A stretch of 64,000 nucleotides of DNA from JBBDLF01 sp040879025 (GTDB lineage Bacteria > Pseudomonadota > Gammaproteobacteria > Pseudomonadales > Pseudohongiellaceae). The notes under the pieces were generated by a model. It was not told the origin of the DNA and searched no databases. It was given only the letters and a program-made list of their open reading frames with translations. The stretch covers positions 62,001-126,000 of the forward strand of contig JBBDLF010000033.1 in the NCBI GenBank assembly GCA_040879025.1, given 5' to 3'. Below are positions 17,964-25,692 of the stretch, one piece after another. The position numbers were made by a program, and so were the translations under genes. The first letter of the stretch is position 1. Every line of letters starts with the position of its first letter.

Positions 17964-19640
17964 ATGGGTTTCTGGAACCTCATCAGTGGCGGTCGACCCC
18001 GGCGGCATGGGATTGCCGGCGGCGTACGTGCTGCTTCACACAAAGCCGAATCCCTGCGCTCCGCCCTCATGCCAATGCCCTTGCCGAAGCGCATGATTTA
18101 TCCTTTGCAACAGCACGCCGGCATCTGGCTCAAGCCCGTGGTGAGCGAGGGTGAACATGTGTTGAAAGGGCAAAGAATCGCCGACCCTGTTGATAATAGA
18201 GGCAGTCCACTTCATTCATCAACATCTGGAATTATCGTTTCACTTAATGACCATGACAATGTCAGTTCCACGGGTTCGTCCATTGTCCTCACGCCAGACG
18301 GTGAAGATCGTTGGACCGGTCTGAATCCATTGAGCGACTACCGCCAGGTTTCACCTGACAAGGTGATTGACAGAATCCGGTCGGCCGGCGTTATCGGACT
18401 TGGTGGCACGGCATATTCCACCGCGGAAAAGCTGGCACGGGCCAAGGGGCGAGTGCATACGCTGATTATCAACGCTGCCGAATGCGAACCCTGTATCACG
18501 GCCGATGAAGCGTTGTTGCGGCAGGAGGCTGCCGGCGTTGTCGAAGGCGGGAGAATTCTACAGTATGCGATACAGGCCGAGCGTTGCATTATTGCCACGC
18601 AAAATACCAAAATTGATGCCACTTCCGCATTACGCCGGGCACTGGATGCCATTGACGGACCAAGTCATAATATTTATCTTATGGTATTTCCAGAAAAATA
18701 TCCTACCGGCGGAGAGCGACAGCTCGTTCAGGGCGTGACTGGAAAGCAGGTTCCAGGAGGCAAGTCACCTGAAGATACAGGTGTTTTGGTACAGAATACA
18801 GGCACCGCTTATGCGGTCTACAGGGCTGTACAGTCAGGCGAGCCACTGATCGAGCGTATCACAACGGTGACAGGTGCCACGGTCAGAACGCCAAAAAATT
18901 TCCAGGCCAGACTGGGAACCCCGATACGGTTTCTGCTTGAATTGTGTGGCACCGGGTTTGACCGCATTGAGCAGGTTATCCACGGAGGCTCACTCCGGGG
19001 TATAGTGCTGTCAAACCTGGATACACCGGTTACACCCGCCACCAATTGCCTGATCGCTGCATCGAAAGATGAGTTCCCCGCCCCGCCACCCGAGCAGCCC
19101 TGTATTCGTTGCGGGCTGTGCGCCAACGTCTGTCCCGCGAATTTGTTGCCACAACAACTTCACTGGTTTATCCGTGGCGGCTCCCTTGATGCCGCAGCGT
19201 CCCTTGGCCTGTCCGATTGCATCGAATGCGGCGCCTGTGCTCATGTTTGTCCCAGCCATATTCCCCTGGCAGGCCATTTTCGTGACGGAAAAATTGACCT
19301 TGAGGAACAGCAAGAAAGTCTGGAGCGCGGTAGGTATTGGAAGCAACGGTTTGAATCCCGCCAGGCGCGCATTGCAAGCGATGCTGAGGAGCGTCAACGT
19401 AATCGCCAAAGCAGGCTGGACAAATCGCCCGCATCCGTTGCAAAAGTGACGACTGACACCGACGCCGTAACCGTTGCCGGACGGGAAATTTCCCGCGCTC
19501 AGGCACGAATTGAAATCGCCGCGGCGGTAGCCAGGGTGAAGAAGCGGAGCGCCTCAGGCGCAACCGAACCGGAATCAAGCCCTGAACCCGGCGACGAAGC
19601 TGAGGAACGATCCAGCGGCGGACAGGAGCACGAGCCATGA
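17964..19640 (+). CDS. rnfC: Rnf complex NADH-binding subunit RnfC
   Basis: 558 residues. An N-terminal barrel-sandwich domain is followed by the flavin/NADH domain related to complex I NuoF (GVIGLGGTAYSTAEKL; NAAECEPCITADEALL) and an SLBB-like part. Two [4Fe-4S] motifs lie at Cys380/383/386/390 (CIRCGLCANVCP) and Cys419/422/425/429 (CIECGACAHVCP). A charged, alanine- and glutamate-rich tail of about 110 residues ends the protein, shorter than in some gammaproteobacteria. The ATG at 17964 has GGGGA 7 nt upstream. Its stop overlaps the rnfD start by ATGA. This is the probable entry point for NADH electrons and looks fully functional. Confidence 0.94.
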   Translation: MGFWNLISGGRPRRHGIAGGVRAASHKAESLRSALMPMPLPKRMIYPLQQHAGIWLKPVVSEGEHVLKGQRIADPVDNRGSPLHSSTSGIIVSLNDHDNVSSTGSSIVLTPDGEDRWTGLNPLSDYRQVSPDKVIDRIRSAGVIGLGGTAYSTAEKLARAKGRVHTLIINAAECEPCITADEALLRQEAAGVVEGGRILQYAIQAERCIIATQNTKIDATSALRRALDAIDGPSHNIYLMVFPEKYPTGGERQLVQGVTGKQVPGGKSPEDTGVLVQNTGTAYAVYRAVQSGEPLIERITTVTGATVRTPKNFQARLGTPIRFLLELCGTGFDRIEQVIHGGSLRGIVLSNLDTPVTPATNCLIAASKDEFPAPPPEQPCIRCGLCANVCPANLLPQQLHWFIRGGSLDAAASLGLSDCIECGACAHVCPSHIPLAGHFRDGKIDLEEQQESLERGRYWKQRFESRQARIASDAEERQRNRQSRLDKSPASVAKVTTDTDAVTVAGREISRAQARIEIAAAVARVKKRSASGATEPESSPEPGDEAEERSSGGQEHEP

Positions 19641-20704
19641 GCCTGATTGCTTCCGGTCCACCGTATCAGTTCGCCGCCTGCAGCACCAACCGGATCATGC
19701 TGGAAGTTATTTTTGCCTGCATTCCCGGAATCACCATCACCACGTGGTTTTTTGGCTGGGGAACCCTCATCAATATCACGCTGGCCTGCGTAATGGCGCT
19801 GGCACTGGAAGCCGGCATGCTGGCGCTGCGCGGGCGTGCTCCAGTTCAACACTTACGGGATAATAGCGCGCTGGTCACCGCGGTACTTCTGGGTATTGCA
19901 TTGCCATCCATATCGGCCTGGTGGATGATCGCCCTGGCTACGGTTTTCGCGATTGTGATAGCAAAGCACTTGTACGGCGGCCTGGGACAGAATGTATTCA
20001 ACCCGGCCATGTGTGGCTATGTTTTTCTGCTGATCACGTTTCCCCTGCACATGTCCGGGTGGCATGCTCCGGGCGGAGACGAATACAATCCCCTCGGACT
20101 GCATAGCCTGTATCTCTCACTGCAAATGACGTTTCCGTTTCTTGCGGGAGGCGCAGAATCATACCGGGAGCTGGCGGACGGGCTCGCCATGGCGACACCC
20201 CTGCTGGATCCGGGGTCAGCCGCCGGCAATGCAATAAACCGCGCGCTCGAAGGCAATCTCAACCTGTTCAGCCCTGGCGCGGAGACCGGCTACGAAATGA
20301 TCAGTATGGGTTACCTGGCCGGTGGTCTGTTCCTGTTGTTCAGAAACATCATAAGCTGGCATATACCGGCGAGCATTCTTGTTACCGTCGCGGCGTTGGC
20401 GGTGGTGTTCTACAACCCGGATGATCCAGGGATATACGGCACCCCGTGGCTGCATTTGTTCGGTACCCCGACGATGCTCGGTGCGTTTTTTATAGCCACA
20501 GACCCGGTCAGCGCAGCTACCACCCCGAGGGGCAAACTGCTTTATGGCGTTATTATCGGTTGCTGCATATACAGCATTCGTTCGTGGGGAGCCTACCCGG
20601 ATTCAGTAGCATTCGCGATTCTGTTTGGCAATTTCTGCGCCTCGTTTATAGAACGAGTCACCGTTCCCACTGTGTACGGGTCGCGCGGGAGGCAGATTAA
20701 ATGA
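19637..20704 (+). CDS. rnfD: Rnf complex membrane subunit RnfD
   Basis: 355 residues with about nine to ten membrane helices. It matches RnfD/RsxD in STNRIMLEVIFACIPGI, DNSALVTAVLLGIALP, KHLYGGLGQNVFNPAM and GTPTMLGAFFIATDPVSA. Thr187 in DGLAMATPL corresponds to the threonine that carries covalent FMN in homologues, so this flavin site seems kept. The stop overlaps the start of rnfE by ATGA (20701-20704). In the usual operon rnfG lies at this point, and here there is no room for it. Confidence 0.94.
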   Translation: MSLIASGPPYQFAACSTNRIMLEVIFACIPGITITTWFFGWGTLINITLACVMALALEAGMLALRGRAPVQHLRDNSALVTAVLLGIALPSISAWWMIALATVFAIVIAKHLYGGLGQNVFNPAMCGYVFLLITFPLHMSGWHAPGGDEYNPLGLHSLYLSLQMTFPFLAGGAESYRELADGLAMATPLLDPGSAAGNAINRALEGNLNLFSPGAETGYEMISMGYLAGGLFLLFRNIISWHIPASILVTVAALAVVFYNPDDPGIYGTPWLHLFGTPTMLGAFFIATDPVSAATTPRGKLLYGVIIGCCIYSIRSWGAYPDSVAFAILFGNFCASFIERVTVPTVYGSRGRQIK

Positions 20705-21420
20705 GCGACATGACGCTACATGTGAAGCGGCCATCTGGAGCGTCGCTGGTTCTGCGACATAATGTGGTTCTGATAATGTTGCTGGGGCTGACGCCTGTTC
20801 TGGCCGTCAGCCATTCGATGGTTACCGCGGCGGCGCTGGGTCTGATCACACTGCTGGTTACCGTTCTGGCCTGCACTACGGTTTCGATACTGCGGGCGCT
20901 GATCACTCGGCGCTGGAGATTGGCCGGCTTTCTTTTTATCACGGCGGTTTATACCACGGCAGCCGGAATACTGCTTCAGATCAGTCATTACCCGCTTTTC
21001 CAGGCCCTGGGAATTTACCTGCCGCTGATTTGCTGCAACAGCGCCATTTTGTTTCGGATGGAAATTTGCGCGTTCCGCTCCAGACCAGGACCGGCCCTGC
21101 TTGACGCCCTTGCCGCCGGTTTTGGCTTTTTTCTGGTAATCAGTGTGTTCGGTTCGCTTCGCGAGCTGTTCAGCACCGGGGCGATCCTGGCAGATCTGCG
21201 ACTGCTGGTTCCCGGCTCACAGACGGAATCCGTTGGAGCTATCTCTATTCTGGAACCCTCGCAGAATTTCATGTTCATCAATCTGCAGCCCGGCGCATTT
21301 ATCTGCCTGGGCCTGCTGGTTGCACTGGCAAATGTTCTGCTTCCCAAACGCCGGAAAGACACAGGCAACCACAAGCCAACGTCTGAACACCTCCGGGTTA
21401 GAGTCACACAGCGACATTGA
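20701..21420 (+). CDS. rnfE: Rnf complex membrane subunit RnfE, divergent
   Basis: 239 residues, about six membrane helices, matching RnfE/RsxE in HNVVLIMLLGLTPVLAVS, LGIYLPLICCNSAIL, GSLRELFSTG and LQPGAFICLGLLVAL. Standard RnfE has LLGLCPLLAV and IVTNCIVVGRAE, giving two cysteine ligands of the [2Fe-2S] cluster shared with RnfA. Here these positions are Thr31 and Ser114. A Cys-Cys pair (111-112) lies three and two residues before Ser114, and might be a displaced site. The length is normal, so the missing RnfG is not fused here. The call as RnfE rather than NqrD rests on the rnf gene order. Confidence 0.88.
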   Translation: MSDMTLHVKRPSGASLVLRHNVVLIMLLGLTPVLAVSHSMVTAAALGLITLLVTVLACTTVSILRALITRRWRLAGFLFITAVYTTAAGILLQISHYPLFQALGIYLPLICCNSAILFRMEICAFRSRPGPALLDALAAGFGFFLVISVFGSLRELFSTGAILADLRLLVPGSQTESVGAISILEPSQNFMFINLQPGAFICLGLLVALANVLLPKRRKDTGNHKPTSEHLRVRVTQRH

Positions 21421-21436
21421 GCAACTATGAGCAACT

Positions 21437-22087
21437 ATGAATAAAACGAAACGCACGGAAATTTTCCGCCGCCTGCGCGAAGCCAATCCGGCGCCCACTA
21501 CCGAATTGCAGTACAACTCCACGTTTGAGTTGCTGATCTCAGTGATTCTTTCAGCGCAGGCAACCGACGTCAGCGTGAACAAGGCCACCGCCAAACTCTA
21601 TCGGGTGGCCAACACTCCTGAGGCGATGGTCAGACTCGGCACCGAAGATCTGAAGCAGTACATCAAGACGATCGGCCTTTTCAACACCAAGGCAAGAAAC
21701 GTCATCGCTACCTGCGAGGCGCTGATTGAACGTTACGGTTCTCAGGTTCCAGAGACCCGCGCCGAGTTGGAGACACTACCCGGGGTAGGCCGTAAAACTG
21801 CCAGCGTGGTACTGAACACCGCGTTCAGTTATCCCACCATCGCGGTGGATACTCATATCTTCCGCGTGTCCAACAGAACGGGTATCGCCCCGGGAAAAAA
21901 TGTACTGGAAGTGGAGAAGCGCCTGATCCGTTTGGTACCCGAAGAATTCAGGCAGGATGCCCATCACTGGTTGATCCTGCATGGACGTTATGTCTGCCTG
22001 GCGCGCAAACCCCGTTGCGGGGCCTGCGTTATTGAAGATCTTTGCGAGTACCGGGCCAAGACTACCAACCTGGAAACCTCTGACTGA
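21437..22087 (+). CDS. nth: Endonuclease III (base-excision DNA glycosylase/AP lyase)
   Basis: Removes oxidised pyrimidines and nicks AP sites. 216 residues. The helix-hairpin-helix LPGVGRKTASVVLN carries catalytic Lys120, and VDTHIFR carries Asp138. The [4Fe-4S] loop has Cys187, Cys194, Cys197 and Cys203 in the classical C-x6-C-x2-C-x5-C spacing. It follows rnfE by 16 bp, the usual rnf-nth linkage of gammaproteobacteria. The short gap contains a duplicated 10-mer (GAGCAACTAT twice), the second copy running into the ATG. Confidence 0.97.
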   Translation: MNKTKRTEIFRRLREANPAPTTELQYNSTFELLISVILSAQATDVSVNKATAKLYRVANTPEAMVRLGTEDLKQYIKTIGLFNTKARNVIATCEALIERYGSQVPETRAELETLPGVGRKTASVVLNTAFSYPTIAVDTHIFRVSNRTGIAPGKNVLEVEKRLIRLVPEEFRQDAHHWLILHGRYVCLARKPRCGACVIEDLCEYRAKTTNLETSD

Positions 22088-22156
22088 TTCCATGACGACA
22101 ACGAACCGATGGTTTCTTTCTACCAGGATATTTTACACTCCTGATACCGCGGGTAG

Positions 22157-23365
22157 CTATCTGCCCCGGCTCGCGGCGGTACGCAGGCGCAATGCATTCA
22201 GTTTGATAAAACCCTCGGCGTCTTTTTGGTCGTAAGCACCGGCGTCGTCTTCAAACGTTGCAATCTTCGCGTCAAACAACGAGTCTGGGGACTCTCTCCC
22301 CACGACCATCACACTGCCCTTGTACAGTTTAAGTCGCACGCTTCCGTTCACGTACTGCTGGGAGTAATCGATCAGACTCTGCAGGGCAAGTCGCTCCGGC
22401 GACCACCAGTAACCGTTGTATACCAGCGTAGCGTATCGCGGCATCAGTTCATCCTTCAAATGAGCCAGTTCCCGGTCCAGCGTCAAGGATTCGATCGCGC
22501 GGTGGCCTTTCAGCATCACAGTGCCGCCGGGAGTTTCATAACATCCTCGGGATTTCATGCCGACATAGCGGTTCTCAACGATGTCGGCGCGGCCGATGCC
22601 GTGTGCACCGGCAACGGTGTTCAGTTCCGTCAGCACGGCGGCCGGAGTCATCTTTTTGCCGTCCACGGCGACAATATCACCGCGCTGATATTCAAGTTCG
22701 ATGTAACGCGCCTCATCAGGAGCTGCTTCAGGCGCGACCGTCCAGCGCCACATCGCCTCCTCCGGTTCTGCCGCCGGATCTTCCAGCACGTCGCCCTCAT
22801 AGGAAATATGGAGCAGATTGGCGTCCATTGAATACGGGGATTTGGCGCCACGTTTCTGTTCGACCGCTATGCCGTGCCTGTCGCAATAGGCCAGCAGGGT
22901 ATCCCGCGAGGTCAGATCCCATTCACGCCAGGGTGCGATCACCCTGATGCCCGGACTCAGCGCATAAGCGCCGAGCTCGAAGCGCACCTGATCATTGCCT
23001 TTGCCGGTTGCCCCATGGGAGATGGCATCGGCGCCGGTTTCACGCGCGATTTCCACCAGCCGCTTGGCGATCAACGGTCGTGCTATGGACGTACCCAGCA
23101 GATACTCGCCTTCATACACCGCATTGGCACGGAACATCGGATTGACGAAATCCCGAACGAACTCCTCACGCAGGTCTTCTATATGGATTTCCCTGATACC
23201 CAGCGCCTTCGCCTTGGCCCGGGCCGGCTCGACCTCTCCTCCCTGCCCAAGGTCCGCGGTGAAGGTAACAACTTCGCAATCATAGGTTTCAGTCAACCAC
23301 TTGGCGATTACTGAAGTATCCAGTCCTCCTGAATAGGCCAGCACAACTTTGTTTATCCCGGACAT
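22157..23365 (-). CDS. argG: Argininosuccinate synthase
   Basis: Joins citrulline and aspartate in arginine synthesis, using ATP. 402 residues. The pyrophosphatase-type P-loop is AYSGGLDTS near the N-terminus. Conserved segments include ISHGATGKGNDQVRFEL and YVGMKSRGCYETPGGT. I chose the ATG at 23365 (MSGINKVVLAYSGG), which has GGGAG 6 nt upstream, over a TTG at 23383. It is convergent with nth and divergent from pyrC. The other arginine gene seen, argF, is about 4 kb away and separately transcribed. Confidence 0.97.
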   Translation of the reverse strand: MSGINKVVLAYSGGLDTSVIAKWLTETYDCEVVTFTADLGQGGEVEPARAKAKALGIREIHIEDLREEFVRDFVNPMFRANAVYEGEYLLGTSIARPLIAKRLVEIARETGADAISHGATGKGNDQVRFELGAYALSPGIRVIAPWREWDLTSRDTLLAYCDRHGIAVEQKRGAKSPYSMDANLLHISYEGDVLEDPAAEPEEAMWRWTVAPEAAPDEARYIELEYQRGDIVAVDGKKMTPAAVLTELNTVAGAHGIGRADIVENRYVGMKSRGCYETPGGTVMLKGHRAIESLTLDRELAHLKDELMPRYATLVYNGYWWSPERLALQSLIDYSQQYVNGSVRLKLYKGSVMVVGRESPDSLFDAKIATFEDDAGAYDQKDAEGFIKLNALRLRTAASRGR

Positions 23366-23491
23366 CTCGAGCTCCCGCGGCAATATGAAAGGAGCCGTAT
23401 TGTAAACCTGCGGCCGAGACCGGGCAAACCGGCAATACAGCTCGGCAAGTGAATCAGTTACAATGGTGTCTGTTTACGGAATTGATACAGT

Positions 23492-24544
23492 ATGAACCCA
23501 CAACAAATCAGTCTTACCCGTCCCGATGACTGGCACGTTCATTTCAGAGATGGAAGCACGCTGGCCGGTACTGTCATGCACACCGCGCGCGTGTTTGGCC
23601 GCGCGGTGGTCATGCCGAATCTGCAACCTCCGGTGGTGACCACAGAACAGGCCGAAGCGTATCGCGAACGTATTCGCCGCTGGTTACCGGAAGGGTCCGC
23701 TTTCAATCCTCTGATGACCTTGTATCTCACCGACAATCTCCCACCCGGTGAGATCCGGCGGGCAAAAGACAGCGGCAAGGTGTTCGCTGTCAAATACTAC
23801 CCTGCCGGAGCCACCACCCATTCCGAAAACGGCGTAACCGATATCGAAAAGGTTTATCCGGTGCTGGAACTGATGGCCGAACTGGGAATGCCCTTGCTGA
23901 TTCACGGTGAAGTGACGGATCCGGATGTAGATATATTTGATCGCGAACAGGTCTTTATCGACCGTGTGTTGCGCCCTCTGACAGAGACGCTGCCCCAGCT
24001 TAAAATTGTACTTGAGCATATTACTACCATTCAGGCGGTACAGTTCGTCACTGCGACCAACGGGAACGTGGCGGCAACCATTACACCACACCATCTGCTG
24101 TTTAACCGAAATCATCTTCTCGTCGGAGGCGTCAGGCCTCACCTTTATTGTCTGCCGATATTGAAACGCGACACTCATCAGCAGGCCTTGATAAACGCCG
24201 CTACCGGTGGCAGTCCAAAGTTTTTTCTGGGCACAGACTCCGCACCGCACTCGCGTGAAACGAAAGAAGCTTCCTGTGGGTGTGCGGGCATCTATTCCGC
24301 CCATGCCGCAATTGAACTGTACGCGGACGTGTTTGACAGTCGCGGGGCATTGGACAAGCTGGAAAATTTCGCCAGCCATTTCGGCGCCGACTTTTACGGA
24401 CTTCCCCGCAATACTGACCGCATCAGCCTGGAACGGATCCAGTGGACCGTACCGGAGAATTACTGGCTCGGAGATGATACCGTGGTACCACTACGCGCTG
24501 GAGAAATACTCAACTGGCGTTTGTCCGCGGCGGTGACCGTATGA
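23492..24544 (+). CDS. pyrC: Dihydroorotase
   Basis: Closes carbamoyl-aspartate to dihydroorotate in pyrimidine synthesis. 350 residues, the type II (E. coli-like) enzyme. Zinc-binding DWHVHFRDG is near residue 13; the bridging lysine lies in FAVKYYPAGATT. Metal histidines are in LLIHGEV and LEHITT, and the catalytic aspartate in LGTDSAPH. The stop overlaps the start of rnt by ATGA. It is divergent from argG, with 126 bp between the two starts. Confidence 0.96.
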   Translation: MNPQQISLTRPDDWHVHFRDGSTLAGTVMHTARVFGRAVVMPNLQPPVVTTEQAEAYRERIRRWLPEGSAFNPLMTLYLTDNLPPGEIRRAKDSGKVFAVKYYPAGATTHSENGVTDIEKVYPVLELMAELGMPLLIHGEVTDPDVDIFDREQVFIDRVLRPLTETLPQLKIVLEHITTIQAVQFVTATNGNVAATITPHHLLFNRNHLLVGGVRPHLYCLPILKRDTHQQALINAATGGSPKFFLGTDSAPHSRETKEASCGCAGIYSAHAAIELYADVFDSRGALDKLENFASHFGADFYGLPRNTDRISLERIQWTVPENYWLGDDTVVPLRAGEILNWRLSAAVTV

Positions 24545-25200
24545 TAATGGAAAGCAGTGAAGAATTAAGGCATACGTTATTGACCGACAGGTTTCGTACC
24601 TATCTGCCGGTGGTGGTGGATATTGAAACCGGCGGCTTCAATTGCCGCACGGATGCGATTCTGGAAATCGCCGCCGTGTTGCTCGGCATGGACGAAGAGG
24701 GACGTCTCGGTATCGAACAAACTTTCTTTCATCGAATTGTCCCGTTTGAAGGTTCCAATATCGAAGAAGCCTCCCTTAAATTTACCGGCATCAACCCCTT
24801 CCATCCCCTGCGTGTCGCACGTAGCGAGATCGAAGTATTCCGCCACTTTTTCAAACTGGTTCGGGATGCAATGAAGGTCAACGCCTGCAAGCGCGCCATT
24901 CTGGTTGCCCACAATGCACACTTCGACCATGGCTTCATCAATATGGCCTGTGAACGCCACTCACTGAAACGTAACCCGTTTCATCCTTTCACCAGCTTTG
25001 ACACCGCCACACTCAGCGGACTGGCCTATGGTCAGACCGTACTCTCACGGGCGTGTGAAGCGGCGGGGATAGATTTCGATACCGCCGAGGCTCATTCGGC
25101 GCGTTATGATGCCGAAAAAACCGCGGAACTATTCTGTGCCATCGTTAACCGGTGGCGGGATCTGGGAGGATGGCGTTCGGGACAGGGTACGAAACGCTGA
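24541..25200 (+). CDS. rnt: Ribonuclease T
   Basis: 3'-5' exoribonuclease that trims tRNA and other stable RNA ends. 219 residues. DEDDh exonuclease motifs: VDIETGGF (Exo I), LVAHNAHFDHGF (Exo II) and HSARYDAEKTA (Exo III with the catalytic His). It overlaps pyrC by 4 bp, so it is probably coupled to it. Two ATG codons lie at the start (24541 and 24547); I used the first. The gene pair pyrC-rnt is also seen in pseudomonads. Confidence 0.95.
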   Translation: MIMESSEELRHTLLTDRFRTYLPVVVDIETGGFNCRTDAILEIAAVLLGMDEEGRLGIEQTFFHRIVPFEGSNIEEASLKFTGINPFHPLRVARSEIEVFRHFFKLVRDAMKVNACKRAILVAHNAHFDHGFINMACERHSLKRNPFHPFTSFDTATLSGLAYGQTVLSRACEAAGIDFDTAEAHSARYDAEKTAELFCAIVNRWRDLGGWRSGQGTKR

Positions 25201-25228
25201 TTGCGGTTGCCGGTTTGCTTAGCGCACG

Positions 25229-25588
25229 CTATTGCGGAGTTGTATCGCTTTCTGCTTTCAATCCGCCCGACCGGTCTATCATGGCTTTCAACTCACCTTT
25301 TTCGTGAAGTTCCATAATAATGTCGCAGCCGCCAACCAGTTCCCCGTCAATGTAAAGCTGCGGGAACGTGGGCCAGTTCGCCACCTTGGGCAGAGTGGCG
25401 CGGATATCCGGATTACTGAGCACATCGACATAGGCGAACCGCTTGCCGCAGGACATCAGCAGTTGTGTAGCCTGCGCGGAGAATCCGCACTGAGGCTGTT
25501 CAGGGTTCCCTTTCATATACAGCAAAATCGAATTGGAACTGATCTGTTCCCTGATGGTGTCTTCGATATTGGTCTCTTCACTACTCAT
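25229..25588 (-). CDS. grxD: Monothiol glutaredoxin (Grx4 type)
   Basis: 119 residues of glutaredoxin fold with the monothiol CGFS active site (34-37), preceded by LLYMKGNPEQPQ and followed by WPTFPQLYIDGELVGGCDI. CGFS glutaredoxins bind a glutathione-ligated [2Fe-2S] cluster as dimers and act in iron-sulfur trafficking. The start has a strong AGAGGT site. It is convergent with rnt. A promoter was not identified in the 104-bp gap upstream. Confidence 0.96.
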   Translation of the reverse strand: MSSEETNIEDTIREQISSNSILLYMKGNPEQPQCGFSAQATQLLMSCGKRFAYVDVLSNPDIRATLPKVANWPTFPQLYIDGELVGGCDIIMELHEKGELKAMIDRSGGLKAESDTTPQ

Positions 25589-25692
25589 ACTTACCTCTGT
25601 GGCTTTCGACCAGGGACTTTCAATATCCGACAGGCTGACGGGTCAGTCGCGGGTCGTTAAAGAAAGCATTTTACACGTCCGCGCGGCAACTG

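Noticed and set aside
16783..21420. Reading the operon as a Na+-NQR (nqrABCDEF)
   Set aside because: RnfB with three [4Fe-4S] motifs, RnfC with two, the rnfABCD-E order and the nth linkage all fit Rnf. No NqrF or NqrA is present.
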